Shown here piece after piece: positions 1 to 8,362 of a stretch of DNA of 64,000 nt (its first letter is position 1; every line of letters starts with the position of its first letter). A model generated the notes under the pieces. It made no database searches and was not told the DNA's origin. It saw only the letters and a list, made by a program, of their open reading frames with translations. The stretch is from Gordonia soli NBRC 108243 (GTDB lineage: Bacteria > Actinomycetota > Actinomycetes > Mycobacteriales > Mycobacteriaceae): contig NZ_BANX01000034.1 in NCBI RefSeq assembly GCF_000334455.1, positions 1-64,000 on the forward strand, given 5' to 3'. A program made the translations under genes and the position numbers.

Positions 1-1
1 T

Positions 2-229
2 GAAGCCGAGATCCAATCCTATGTGCCCGGGTACCGACTGCTGCAGGATCCGCAGTTCGACCCGCCGTCACAGGTCAACGGCGGCCACGCACGGGTGTCG
101 ATCTTCGTCGAGGTCGAAGGCGCCGGGGATTTCCTGCCCCCCTATTCGGGGAATTTGGACATCATGACCGCCGCCGCGACCAAGGTCGGCGAAGAGATCG
201 CGAAGACGAAGCTGGGGGTCCCCGCATGA
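2..229 (+). CDS. hsaG: Acetaldehyde/propionaldehyde dehydrogenase (CoA-acylating), C-terminal part
   Basis: Only the last 75 codons are present; the gene enters from the left edge in frame at base 2. This enzyme oxidises the aldehyde released by the neighbouring aldolase to acyl-CoA with NAD and CoA, and the two normally form a substrate-channelling complex. The visible tail is very conserved: '[19 protein letters not shown]' followed by '[18 protein letters not shown]' is the usual C-terminus of the HsaG/BphJ/MhpF family. The stop codon overlaps the start of hsaF (ATGA), the usual coupling for this pair. I recognise the family from recalled sequences. Whether this is the steroid-pathway copy or a paralog for another meta-pathway cannot be settled from a fragment. 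Confidence 0.9.
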   Translation, partial: EAEIQSYVPGYRLLQDPQFDPPSQVNGGHARVSIFVEVEGAGDFLPPYSGNLDIMTAAATKVGEEIAKTKLGVPA

Positions 230-1341
230 ACACTGCGACAACAAGCACGACCACCACCACTGCTGCTGGAGGCGCGGCTACCGATGTGATGGCGAATGCG
301 CGGGCGTATTCCGACCTGTTGGACATTCGGATCACCGACTCCTCGTTGCGTGACGGCAGCCACCACAAGCGGCATCAGTTCACCGAACAAGAAGTCCGCG
401 ACATCGTGGGCGCACTCGACGGCGCCGGGGTGCCGGTCATCGAGGTGACCCACGGCGACGGCCTCGGTGGGTCGTCGTTCAACTACGGCTTCTCCAAGAC
501 CCCGGAACAGCAGCTGATCAAGGCGGCCGCGGAGACCGCGACCCGGGCGAAGATCGCGTTTTTGATGTTGCCGGGACTCGGGGTGAAAGACGACATCCGG
601 GCTGCGCAGGACAACGGTGGGCAGATCTGTCGGATCGCGACACATTGCACCGAGGCTGATGTGTCGATCCAGCATTTCGGGCTGGCCCGGGATCTCGGGT
701 TGGAGACGGTCGGGTTCTTGATGATGAGCCATTCGCAGCCGCCGGAGAAGCTGGCCGAACAGGCGCGGATCATGGCCGATGCGGGATGCCAATGCGTCTA
801 CGTGGTCGACTCGGCGGGTGCGTTGGTGTTGGAGGACGTCACCGTCCGGGTGCAGGCGCTGGTCGCCGAACTCGGTGCTGATGCCCAAGTCGGGTTCCAC
901 GGGCACGAGAATTTGGATATTGCGGTCGCCAACTCCATCAACGCCATCCGGGCGGGTGCGCAGCAGATCGACGGCTCGATCCGCCGCTTCGGTGCCGGCG
1001 CCGGGAACACCCCGACCGAGGCGTTCGTCGGGGTGTGCGACAAACTCGGCATCCGTACCGGGGTCGATTTCATGACCATCGCCGATGCCGCCCAAGACAT
1101 CGTCCGCCCAGCGATGCCCTCGGAATGTTTGGTCGACCGCTCCGCAATGATGATGGGCTACGCCGGCTGCTACAGCTCATTCCTCAAACACGCCGAAGGC
1201 CACGCCGAACGCTACAACGTCTCCGCCGCCGCCATCCTCCTCGAAGCAGGCAACCGCAAACTCGTCGGCGGCCAAGAAGACCAACTCATCGACATCGCCC
1301 TCGAACTCAAAAAGAAAACCGACGCCAACGCAGGCGTCTGA
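226..1341 (+). CDS. hsaF: 4-hydroxy-2-oxovalerate / 4-hydroxy-2-oxohexanoate aldolase
   Basis: This class II (divalent-metal) aldolase splits 4-hydroxy-2-oxoacids from meta-cleavage pathways into pyruvate and an aldehyde, which is passed to HsaG. The active-site loop '[17 protein letters not shown]' (Arg, Asp and His of the HMGL-like barrel) and the metal-binding 'GFHGHENLD' are intact. The C-terminal DRE-TIM communication domain with '[15 protein letters not shown]' is complete. At 371 aa it is about 25 residues longer than typical members because of a Thr/Ala-rich N-terminus. An in-frame ATG at 289 would give the usual length. I kept 226 because it overlaps the hsaG stop as ATGA. HsaE (the hydratase) is not in the window and probably lies to the left. 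Confidence 0.95.
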   Translation: MNTATTSTTTTTAAGGAATDVMANARAYSDLLDIRITDSSLRDGSHHKRHQFTEQEVRDIVGALDGAGVPVIEVTHGDGLGGSSFNYGFSKTPEQQLIKAAAETATRAKIAFLMLPGLGVKDDIRAAQDNGGQICRIATHCTEADVSIQHFGLARDLGLETVGFLMMSHSQPPEKLAEQARIMADAGCQCVYVVDSAGALVLEDVTVRVQALVAELGADAQVGFHGHENLDIAVANSINAIRAGAQQIDGSIRRFGAGAGNTPTEAFVGVCDKLGIRTGVDFMTIADAAQDIVRPAMPSECLVDRSAMMMGYAGCYSSFLKHAEGHAERYNVSAAAILLEAGNRKLVGGQEDQLIDIALELKKKTDANAGV

Positions 1342-1370
1342 GTTCGAGCCACCGGGTCGACGGAGGAACA

Positions 1371-2456
1371 ATGGAATTCGCGCTGAGTACCGAACAGGTC
1401 GAGTTGGCGGCCGCAGAGCGGGGGTGGCTACAGAAGAACGATCCGATCGTGGAGCGGCGCGAATCGATCGACGACACCCCGGCTCGGATGTGTGCTGCGG
1501 CGCGCGAACATGTCGTGGAATCAGGGTTGGCCGGTCTGCTGACCACGGACCTCGGTGGTACGAACGTGGATCTGCTCGTCGTCGTCGAGGAACACGGCCG
1601 AGCGGGCAGCGCTATCCCGATCGCCGAATGGGCTCTTGCCGCCCGTCTGCTCGAAGGTGTGGGCTCCCCACATCACGTCGAGGTCGCCGAGGGAAGGCGA
1701 CTCGCCGTACCCATCCGGCCTGCGGGAACAGAATCGTTCGAGGTCACCGAGCTCGCGAACGGATCGCTGAGGGTTCGAGGAACCTCGACTCCGACAACAG
1801 GTCTGGCCGATGCCGAGTGCCTGGTGTTGTCTGCCATCGCCGACGACGGGCGTGTCCTGATCGCCGAGATCCCGACCGACGACGTCGACGTCCGAGTGCT
1901 GGACACACTGGATCTGTTGCGCTCGTGGTCCATCGTGCACATCGATGTCACTGTCGATCCCGGCGGTTGGTCGGTCGCCATCCCCGGAACCGATGCCCTC
2001 CTCGCCGATCAGCTCGCGGTCTTCCGGTCCGTCGATGCTCTCGGTGCAGCAGATCGACTGCTGCATCTCAGCGTCGAACACGCTCGGCAGCGAGAACAGT
2101 TCGGTCGCCCCATCGGCTCGTTCCAAGCGGTCAAGCATCATCTCGCGAACATGTCGCTGGCGGTCGAAGCATCCCGCGCCGTGCTCTGGGCTGCAGCCGT
2201 GGCGCTCGATGACGACGGGCATGGGACGAGTAATCGCACACCCGGCCGAGGGAGAGCCGTCTCGTCGGCGATCGCCTACGCCGGGACCGCCACCGCCGCG
2301 GTGGCACAGTTGGCGCTACAGGTGCACGGCGGCATCGGCTTCACCTGGGAACACGACGTGCATCTCCTCATCCGGCGGATCAAGGTCGACGAACTGCTCG
2401 ATGGTTCGGTCGGAACGCATCGGGACGTACTCGTCGGCCTCCATGAGTCTGCCTGA
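1371..2456 (+). CDS. Acyl-CoA dehydrogenase, small (beta-type) subunit
   Basis: A 361-aa FAD-dependent acyl-CoA dehydrogenase family protein of the partner-subunit type found in actinobacterial alpha2beta2 ACADs for steroid side chains (ChsE-like). The C-terminal domain has 'HARQREQFGRPIGSFQAVKHH' split over the FAD-contact helix and 'LQVHGGIGFTWEHDVHLLIRR', the hallmark of these subunits. The N-terminal half is weakly conserved, as is usual for them. The start at 1371 follows a good GGAGGA ribosome site; an open frame continues upstream but overlaps hsaF and reads as a shadow. A catalytic partner is probably needed, and the stand-alone ACAD at 8363 is the nearest candidate. The function as an oxidase of a CoA-thioester side chain is inferred from the family. 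Confidence 0.85.
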   Translation: MEFALSTEQVELAAAERGWLQKNDPIVERRESIDDTPARMCAAAREHVVESGLAGLLTTDLGGTNVDLLVVVEEHGRAGSAIPIAEWALAARLLEGVGSPHHVEVAEGRRLAVPIRPAGTESFEVTELANGSLRVRGTSTPTTGLADAECLVLSAIADDGRVLIAEIPTDDVDVRVLDTLDLLRSWSIVHIDVTVDPGGWSVAIPGTDALLADQLAVFRSVDALGAADRLLHLSVEHARQREQFGRPIGSFQAVKHHLANMSLAVEASRAVLWAAAVALDDDGHGTSNRTPGRGRAVSSAIAYAGTATAAVAQLALQVHGGIGFTWEHDVHLLIRRIKVDELLDGSVGTHRDVLVGLHESA

Positions 2457-2489
2457 GCAGCAGACGAAACGACCATCGAAGGAGCGCCG

Positions 2490-4142
2490 ATGACCAGCCC
2501 ATCGGGCCGACCGCTGCCGCAGCCGACCCTGCGATCCGCAGAGTTCTGGGCCTCTGGCGAGGACGGCGTCCTGCGTATCGCCCGCTGCGGGGCCTGTGGT
2601 CGACGGACACATCCGCAGCCGGCGCGGTGCCCGCACTGTCGGAGCCATGACATCTCGATGGCGCCGGTGTCCGGGCGTGGCGTGGTGGTGGCGTGCACGG
2701 TCAACGAACAGGCCTGGTTGCCGTCGCTGCCACCCCCGTACGTTATCGCGATCGTTGCGTTGGAGGAGGATTCGGCAGCTCGTCTGACCACCAACATCGT
2801 CGGATGTGCGCCGGATGAGGTGACGATAGGTCTGCGGGTGCGGGTGGTGTTCGAGCAGGGCGCCGACGATGTATGGATCCCCCTGTTCGAACCCGACCCG
2901 GAGACCTCCACCTCGGGCCAGGACCCCGAGTTCGATGACGTCGACATACGGGTGCGGCCGATGGCGTCGCCGACGAAATTCGAGGATCGCGTCGCGATCA
3001 CCGGGGTGGGGCAGTCGCAGGTCGGCCGACGGCTGATGATCGACCCGCTTCGCCTGACCATCGACGCCTGCGAAGCGGCCGTCGCCGATGCCGGACTCGA
3101 TTTCGACGACATCGACGGTCTGGCAACGTATCCCGGCGGTCCGATCGGTGGCGGACTGACCGAGGGCGGCACCATGGCGGTCGAGGAGATCCTGCGGGTC
3201 CGGCCCACCTGGGTCAGCGGCGGCAACGAGTTCCCGGGACAGAACGGCTCCATCGTGGCCGCGATGCTCGCCGTCGCCGCCGGTTTGTGTCGACACGTCC
3301 TCTGTTACCGGACCGTGTGGGAGTCCAGCCACGCGGCGCTGGTCCGCTCCGGCAGATGGGACGTCCCCACCGCCCGGGCCACCGCGATGGTCGAGCATCG
3401 CGCTCCCTACGGCGCGATGTCACCGGCCAACTGGATCGCGCTGTGTGCGAGTCGCTACTTCCACCGGTACGGCGCCGACCGCGATGTGCTCGGCCGGATC
3501 GCCGTGACGGCTCGTACGCACGCGGCCTCCAACCCGGAAGCCGTGTATCGCGATCCGATCACACTCGACGACTATCTCGATGCCCGGATGATCTCGAGTC
3601 CGTTCGGTCTCTACGACTGTGACGTGCCCGTCGACGGTGCGGTGGCGGTGGTGGTCTCGGCCGCCGATGTGGCTGCCGACCTGCCGAACCAACCGGTCCA
3701 CGTCGAAGCGGTGGGAACGCAGATCACGGAAACGCTCTCCTGGGACCAGGGCACGCTGACCCACCTCCCGCAGTCGCTCGGCCCGTCGGCACACCTGTGG
3801 TCGCGCACTGACTTCCGGCCCGACGATGTCGATGTCGCGCTGCTCTACGACGGCTTCACCTTCAACGCGCTGTCGTGGCTCGAGGGACTCGGCTTCTGCG
3901 AGCGCGGCGGCGCAACGGAATTCATCGGTGACGGATCGGCGATCACATTCGGCGGACGGCTCCCGCTCAACCCCCACGGTGGTCAATTGTCGGCCGGGCG
4001 CCTTCACGGCTACGGGTTCTTCCGGGAAGCCGTCCTGCAACTCCGTAGGCAGGCCGACGGGCGACAAGTCGCCGGAGCCGACGTCGCGGTGGTGAGCTCC
4101 GGCGGTGGGGTGCCGTCGGGAACCATCCTCCTGCGCAGGTGA
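2490..4142 (+). CDS. Fusion of DUF35 (Zn-ribbon/OB-fold) and SCP2-type thiolase/aldolase
   Basis: A 550-aa protein made of two parts usually encoded separately. Residues 1-150 are a DUF35 protein: a zinc ribbon with Cys33, Cys36, Cys47 and Cys50, then an OB-fold. From about residue 165 a lipid-transfer-protein thiolase domain runs to the end ('ITGVGQSQVGRR', 'ALLYDGFTFNALSWLE', 'NPHGGQLSAGRLHGYGF'). In steroid side-chain breakdown a DUF35 domain binds Ltp2, which performs a retro-aldol cleavage of a tertiary beta-hydroxyacyl-CoA. No nucleophilic Cys motif of a classical thiolase was recognised, which favours an aldolase. It would therefore remove a branched side-chain unit. The ribosome site AAGGAG precedes ATG 2490 and it follows the ACAD gene by 33 bp. 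Confidence 0.87.
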   Translation: MTSPSGRPLPQPTLRSAEFWASGEDGVLRIARCGACGRRTHPQPARCPHCRSHDISMAPVSGRGVVVACTVNEQAWLPSLPPPYVIAIVALEEDSAARLTTNIVGCAPDEVTIGLRVRVVFEQGADDVWIPLFEPDPETSTSGQDPEFDDVDIRVRPMASPTKFEDRVAITGVGQSQVGRRLMIDPLRLTIDACEAAVADAGLDFDDIDGLATYPGGPIGGGLTEGGTMAVEEILRVRPTWVSGGNEFPGQNGSIVAAMLAVAAGLCRHVLCYRTVWESSHAALVRSGRWDVPTARATAMVEHRAPYGAMSPANWIALCASRYFHRYGADRDVLGRIAVTARTHAASNPEAVYRDPITLDDYLDARMISSPFGLYDCDVPVDGAVAVVVSAADVAADLPNQPVHVEAVGTQITETLSWDQGTLTHLPQSLGPSAHLWSRTDFRPDDVDVALLYDGFTFNALSWLEGLGFCERGGATEFIGDGSAITFGGRLPLNPHGGQLSAGRLHGYGFFREAVLQLRRQADGRQVAGADVAVVSSGGGVPSGTILLRR

Positions 4143-4199
4143 CCGTCCGCCCACCGCGATGCAGAGTTCCGCGGCGCGGTGACACCGCTGAGGTAGGTT

Positions 4200-4216
4200 G
4201 ACAAGTGAACGTTGTC
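4200..4216. promoter_or_regulatory. Inverted repeat upstream of the GntR gene, possible autoregulatory site
   Basis: GACAA and TTGTC arms are separated by GTGAACG. The repeat lies just upstream of the preferred start of the GntR/FadR gene (4235) and would sit inside the gene if the earlier GTG at 4205 were used. A TTGACA hexamer begins at 4198. FadR-type regulators often repress themselves through GT...AC half-sites, so an autoregulatory role is possible but weakly supported. Confidence 0.3.
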
Positions 4217-4234
4217 GACGCGAGAGGACCCGAC

Positions 4235-5029
4235 GTGCCTGAGAGAGCGACGCCGGTCTTCACCACCCGCCGGGATGGCGAACGTGGCATCCGCACACCC
4301 AAGACAGCCGAGTTGGTGGCACGGAAGTTGCGCAGCATGATCGTCGACGGCGAGCTCGCAGCGGGAGATCACCTGCCGAACGAGGCCGAGTTGATGGAGC
4401 TGTTCTCGGTCAGCAGACCCACGTTGCGTGAAGCCATCCGCGTGCTCGAAGCCGAACGGCTCGTGGAGGTACGACGCGGTTCCCGGTCAGGGGCCAAGGT
4501 CTGCGTACCGGGCCCCGAGGTGGTCGCGAGACCGGCGTCGTTGCTGCTGGAACTGTCCGGAGCCACGGTCGCCGATGTCTACCGCGCCCTGGAGGCGATC
4601 GAGCCCGCCGCGGCACGACTGCTCGCCGAGGAGGGCGACGATGCAGCGTTCGACGAACTCGAGCAGTTCGTCGACGAGGTGGTGCCCGCCGAGTACGCCT
4701 CCGGTCACTTCGGCCGGGCCACGGCCCGTTTCCATCTTCGTATGGTGCAGTTGTCGGGAAGTCCGACGCTGGCCCTCGTCGCCGGTATGGTGCACGAGAT
4801 CTTCGAACGCAATCACGTCGCCTTCGCGCGCGAGCACCTCGAGACCGACAGTGCGCAACACGAATCCAACTACAAATTGTTCGTCCGCTCCCAGCGGCGG
4901 TTCATCAAGCTGCTGCGCGCGCGCGACGGCTCCGGGGCATTCACCCACTGGCAGAAACACATGGTCGTCGCGCGGCAGTTCGTCATGCTCGGCCGGGAGG
5001 ACCTCCGCGTCCAGGACCTCCTCGACTGA
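4235..5029 (+). CDS. GntR-family (FadR subfamily) transcriptional regulator
   Basis: A 264-aa regulator. An N-terminal winged helix lies at about residues 22-92, including 'LPNEAELMELFSVSRPTLRE' and 'AIRVLEAERLVEVRRG'. It is followed by an all-helical FCD ligand domain (about 100-240) with Asp and His residues typical of metal or acid binding. The 10-codon-earlier GTG (4205) lacks a ribosome site, whereas GTG 4235 has GAGAGGA upstream. FadR-type repressors bind acyl-CoAs or organic acids and recognise TnGT...ACnA palindromes; the CATAGTTAACTATG motif found elsewhere here has that form, making this protein a candidate binder (inference). The gene ends three bases before the convergent SDR gene. 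Confidence 0.9.
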   Translation: MPERATPVFTTRRDGERGIRTPKTAELVARKLRSMIVDGELAAGDHLPNEAELMELFSVSRPTLREAIRVLEAERLVEVRRGSRSGAKVCVPGPEVVARPASLLLELSGATVADVYRALEAIEPAAARLLAEEGDDAAFDELEQFVDEVVPAEYASGHFGRATARFHLRMVQLSGSPTLALVAGMVHEIFERNHVAFAREHLETDSAQHESNYKLFVRSQRRFIKLLRARDGSGAFTHWQKHMVVARQFVMLGREDLRVQDLLD

Positions 5030-5032
5030 CGG

Positions 5033-5791
5033 TCAGCGCGGCCCGAACCGCTGACCGGCGTCGAGCCGGATGCACTGACCGTTGAGCATCGGATTCTCCG
5101 CGATCGCGACGGCGAGCCGCGCATACTCGTCGGGCCTGCCCATCCGCTTGGGGAAGGCTGCATCGGCGACCAACGGGGCCACCTGTTCGTCGGAGAAGGA
5201 GGCCGTTGCCCCCGTGGAGAAGAGGCTCGGAGCGATGGCCGTCACCCGGATCCCGAGCGAACCCAGGTCGCGCGCCATCACCAGGGCACTACCTGCGATG
5301 CCCGCTTTCGCCGCAGCATAGGCGACCTGGCCGATCTGTCCCTCGAAGGCGGCGAGTGACGACGTGTTGACGATGACGCCCCGTTCGTCGTCGATCGGGT
5401 CGTTACGACTCATGTGGGCGGCCTGCAGTCGATTGAGGTTGAAGGTACCGACCAGGTTCAGGTCGACCACCTGACGGAACAGGGCCAGGTCGTGTGGCCC
5501 GTTGCGGCCCAGCGTCTTCTGCACCTTTCCGCCGCCCGCGGTGTTGACCGCGATGTGGAGTCCGCCGAGATCCGCCACGGCGGCGTCGAGGACACGCTCC
5601 GTGGCGACGAAGTCGGTGATGTCCACGGCGTGGAAGATCCCGCCCACAGCGTGCGCGACTTCTTCTCCGTCGCCGCCCGCGCGGTCGAGGACGGCGACCC
5701 GGGCGCCGAGGCGTGCCAGGGCCTCGGCGGTCGCCCGCCCCATACCCGACGCCCCGCCGACCACCATCGCTCGAGCGCCGGCGATCTCCAT
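5033..5791 (-). CDS. SDR-family 3-hydroxyacyl-CoA dehydrogenase (HSD10-like)
   Basis: A 252-aa classical short-chain dehydrogenase/reductase. It has the Rossmann glycine motif '[14 protein letters not shown]', the 'VNTAGGG' segment, and the catalytic Ser...Tyr-x3-Lys in '[19 protein letters not shown]' followed by AK. 'FEGQIGQ' before the Tyr is typical of type-2 3-hydroxyacyl-CoA dehydrogenases (HSD17B10 relatives), so the likely reaction is NAD-dependent oxidation of a beta-hydroxyacyl-CoA. The ATG at 5791 lies in the sequence CGGGGTATCGGATG, identical to the initiation region of the divergent ligase gene at 6017. A much longer open frame upstream is a shadow of that ligase. A paralog lies at 36752. 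Confidence 0.9.
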   Translation of the reverse strand: MEIAGARAMVVGGASGMGRATAEALARLGARVAVLDRAGGDGEEVAHAVGGIFHAVDITDFVATERVLDAAVADLGGLHIAVNTAGGGKVQKTLGRNGPHDLALFRQVVDLNLVGTFNLNRLQAAHMSRNDPIDDERGVIVNTSSLAAFEGQIGQVAYAAAKAGIAGSALVMARDLGSLGIRVTAIAPSLFSTGATASFSDEQVAPLVADAAFPKRMGRPDEYARLAVAIAENPMLNGQCIRLDAGQRFGPR

Positions 5792-6019
5792 CCGATACCC
5801 CGTTCGTCGTCTGTCGCCGCGCATCCCGCACGACCGGTCTTCGGAGGAAGAATCTCCGCACTCCACTGGGTAATCGGAATCCGGGTGTGTCGAAACCGCT
5901 GTCCGACTCTGCGGGACGTCCGCTGTCGGACAACCGGGACGGACTGGTGGACTTCTCAGGCGGAACTCGCGCCCACCACCGGGCGTGACGCCGCCAGACG
6001 AGGACCGGGGTATCGGATG
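5789..6019. repeat. 14-bp inverted repeat carrying both start codons of a divergent gene pair
   Basis: CATCCGATACCCCG (5789-5802) and its exact reverse complement CGGGGTATCGGATG (6006-6019) bracket the divergent intergenic region. Each copy contains the ATG and upstream G-rich ribosome site of one gene, so both genes begin with the same 14-nt initiation sequence. Confidence 0.75.
5900..5932. promoter_or_regulatory. Inverted repeat in the divergent SDR/CoA-ligase promoter region
   Basis: Perfect 8-bp arms TGTCCGAC (5900-5907) and GTCGGACA (5925-5932) flank a 17-bp spacer in the 225-bp region between the divergent genes starting at 5791 and 6017. It may be an operator shared by both promoters. 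No clear -10/-35 pair was identified. Confidence 0.35.
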
Positions 6020-7531
6020 AACATCGCGTTGCTGCTGGACATGGCCGCCGACGGATTCGGTGACCGGGTCGTGATCGGCACACGTGACGGAGGGCTCACT
6101 GCGGCCGGGCTCCGCGACCGGTCTGCTACCGGCGCCGATCTCATCCGTCGGTCGGGCGCCGACGCGGTGGTCTACCTCGCCGTCAACGGTCCGGCGTTCC
6201 CGATCGCGATGTTCTCCGCCGCGCATGCCGGCGTGCCGCTGGTCCCGGTGAACTATCGGCTCGGTGCAGAGCAACTCGACTCGCTGCTCGCCAATCATCC
6301 GTCGGCTCTGGGGATCGCCGACCCCGAGCACCTCCACATCCTCGAGCGAGCAGGGCTGGATGTCATCACCACCGACGACTGGCTGGAGGCCACCGCGGCC
6401 GCGCGGTCGGGCGATCCGGACGCGGGAGCGGGCGTCGGCACAGAGGCTCCCGCCGTCATCATCTACACGTCCGGGACCACCGCAGCGCCCAAGGGCGTGC
6501 TGCTCCGCCACGAGAACCTGACCTCGTACGTGTTCGGCTCGATCGAGTTCGCGAACGCCGCCGACGACGAGGCCGCTCTCGTCAGCGTCCCGCCGTATCA
6601 CATTGCGGCCGTTGCGAATGTGATCAGCAACCTCTACGCCGGACGGCGCACCCTGGTCCTCGAACAGTTCACCCCCGCGCAGTGGCTGGAGACCGTACGA
6701 GAAGAAGGTGTCACCAACGCGCTGGTGGTGCCGACCATGCTGTCTCGGATCGTCGAGTCCGACGCCGACACGACGGTCCCGACCCTGCGCAACCTCGCAT
6801 ACGGGGGTGCGCCGATGCCGTCTCGCGTGATCGAGGAAGCCCTGCGGATCTGGCCGCACGTGGGGTTCGTCAACGCCTACGGACTCACCGAGACGAGTTC
6901 CACCATCACCGTGCTCGGGCCGGAGGATCATCGGGCCGCGCTCGACGGCGACGATCGGGTGCGTGCGCGACTGGGTTCGGTGGGCAGGCCGCTGCCCGGG
7001 GTCGTCGTCGAGATCCGCGCAGACGACGGGTCGCCGCTCGGCCCCGGCGAAGTGGGCCGCATCTGCGTGGCGGGGGAGCAGGTGTCGGCGGAGTACGCGG
7101 GGGTCGGCCGGGTCGTGGACGCCGGTGGCTTCTTCGACACCCGCGACAAGGGGCACCTGGACGAGGACGGCTTCCTCTTCGTCGGCGGTCGGGCCGATGA
7201 CACCATCATCCGCGGCGCGGAGAACATCGCGCCCGCAGAGATCGAGGACGTGATCCTGCGACACCCAGATGTCCTCGACGTTGCTGTCGTCGGCGTCCCG
7301 GACGACGAATGGGGACAACGCATCGAGGCGGTCGTCGTGCTCCGCGACGGCGCGGCGGTGGACGCGGACGGTCTGCGCGACCACGTCCGATCGGCGTTGC
7401 GCAGCAGCAAGACGCCCGATCGTATCGTGTACTGGGACGAGGTCCCACGCACGGAGACCGGCAAGCTGGTGCGTCGCAATGTCGTCGAGCGGCTGGTGGC
7501 CGCCGCCCCGGTCTCGGTGCGGCAGACGTGA
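6017..7531 (+). CDS. AMP-forming acyl-CoA synthetase (FadD-like)
   Basis: A 504-aa member of the ANL superfamily that activates a carboxylic acid to its CoA thioester via an acyl-adenylate. Visible motifs are the P-loop 'IIYTSGTTAAPKGV', the adenylate motif 'NAYGLTETSS', the hinge 'GFLFVGGRADDTIIRGAENI', and the C-terminal catalytic lysine in 'PRTETGKLVRR'. The size is normal for medium-chain, aromatic or cyclic acid ligases. The start is set by similarity ('MNIALLLDMAADGF') and by the shared initiation sequence at 6006-6019; an open frame extends upstream without homology. It overlaps the next gene's GTG option (GTGA at 7528). It begins a long + strand operon and probably primes the substrate acid for beta-oxidation. 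Confidence 0.92.
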   Translation: MNIALLLDMAADGFGDRVVIGTRDGGLTAAGLRDRSATGADLIRRSGADAVVYLAVNGPAFPIAMFSAAHAGVPLVPVNYRLGAEQLDSLLANHPSALGIADPEHLHILERAGLDVITTDDWLEATAAARSGDPDAGAGVGTEAPAVIIYTSGTTAAPKGVLLRHENLTSYVFGSIEFANAADDEAALVSVPPYHIAAVANVISNLYAGRRTLVLEQFTPAQWLETVREEGVTNALVVPTMLSRIVESDADTTVPTLRNLAYGGAPMPSRVIEEALRIWPHVGFVNAYGLTETSSTITVLGPEDHRAALDGDDRVRARLGSVGRPLPGVVVEIRADDGSPLGPGEVGRICVAGEQVSAEYAGVGRVVDAGGFFDTRDKGHLDEDGFLFVGGRADDTIIRGAENIAPAEIEDVILRHPDVLDVAVVGVPDDEWGQRIEAVVVLRDGAAVDADGLRDHVRSALRSSKTPDRIVYWDEVPRTETGKLVRRNVVERLVAAAPVSVRQT

Positions 7532-7536
7532 GCCCA

Positions 7537-8319
7537 ATGGATCTGGATGCACTGACCACGGTCATCGCCGAGCTCGACGGCAACGTGTTGACGGTGACCC
7601 TCGATCGTCCGGAGCGGATGAACTCCTTCACGGACACCATGCGGGCGGAGTTCCGGACGCTGTGGGAGCACGTTCGGGAGACCGACGACATCCACGTCGT
7701 CGTGCTACGTGCGGCGGGGGAGCGAGCCTTCTCCACCGGCATGGACACGCGCGAGGGGACTTTCATCTCCGACAACGTGTTCAGTAGACGTGATCCGGGG
7801 ATCGACCTGTCGCCGAAGCAGAACGGCTGTTGGAAACCACTCGTCGCGGCGGTGCACGGCCTTGCTGCGGGGGGAGCGCTCTACTGGCTCAACGAATCCG
7901 ACATCATCATCGCCAGCGACGACGCCCAGTTCTTCGACCCGCATGTCTCCTACGGCATCGTCGCCGCGCTCGAACCGATCGGTCTGGCCCATCGGATCCC
8001 GATCGGCGAGGTGCTGCGGATGGTCCTCCTCGGGCTCGATGAACGGATGTCGGCCGAACGGGCGCGCGAGATCGGTTTCGTCAGCGAGGTGGTCGACCGA
8101 ACCGACCTGTGGTCTCGGGCAGATGCCATCGCCCGGAGGATCGCCGCGAAGCCGCCCGCGGCGATCCAGGGCAGTGTCCGAGCCATCTGGGAGTCCCGCG
8201 ACACCGGCCGTTCCCAGGCGCTGGCAACCGGGATGGCGTACACGTCATTGGGGAATCCGATCGGCAAGGCGCAGGTGAATCGTTCCGAGGTGGCCACCCG
8301 CGACTACGAGGTGCGGTGA
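7537..8319 (+). CDS. Enoyl-CoA hydratase/isomerase family (crotonase) protein
   Basis: A 260-aa crotonase-fold protein. The oxyanion-hole segments 'AFSTGMDTREGTF' and 'HGLAAGGALYWLNESDII' are recognisable. The second catalytic-glutamate region reads 'FFDPHVSYGIVAALEP' and lacks the usual Pro-Glu-Val glutamate, so a simple hydratase is not assured; isomerase, ring hydrolase or retro-Claisen chemistry are alternatives. An in-frame GTG at 7528 overlaps the ligase stop as GTGA and could be the true start, adding three residues. It sits in the operon between a CoA ligase and an ACAD, which fits a CoA-thioester substrate. Confidence 0.85.
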   Translation: MDLDALTTVIAELDGNVLTVTLDRPERMNSFTDTMRAEFRTLWEHVRETDDIHVVVLRAAGERAFSTGMDTREGTFISDNVFSRRDPGIDLSPKQNGCWKPLVAAVHGLAAGGALYWLNESDIIIASDDAQFFDPHVSYGIVAALEPIGLAHRIPIGEVLRMVLLGLDERMSAERAREIGFVSEVVDRTDLWSRADAIARRIAAKPPAAIQGSVRAIWESRDTGRSQALATGMAYTSLGNPIGKAQVNRSEVATRDYEVR

Positions 8320-8362
8320 TGGCATCGTCGGGCGACACGGGCCGGGCAGGAGACGCGGTCCG

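Noticed and set aside
5792..7552. Very long minus-strand reading frame continuing the SDR upstream (to 839 codons)
   Set aside because: It runs antisense through the CoA ligase and the crotonase start, has no domain similarity, and the SDR has a clear start at 5791 with its own ribosome site.
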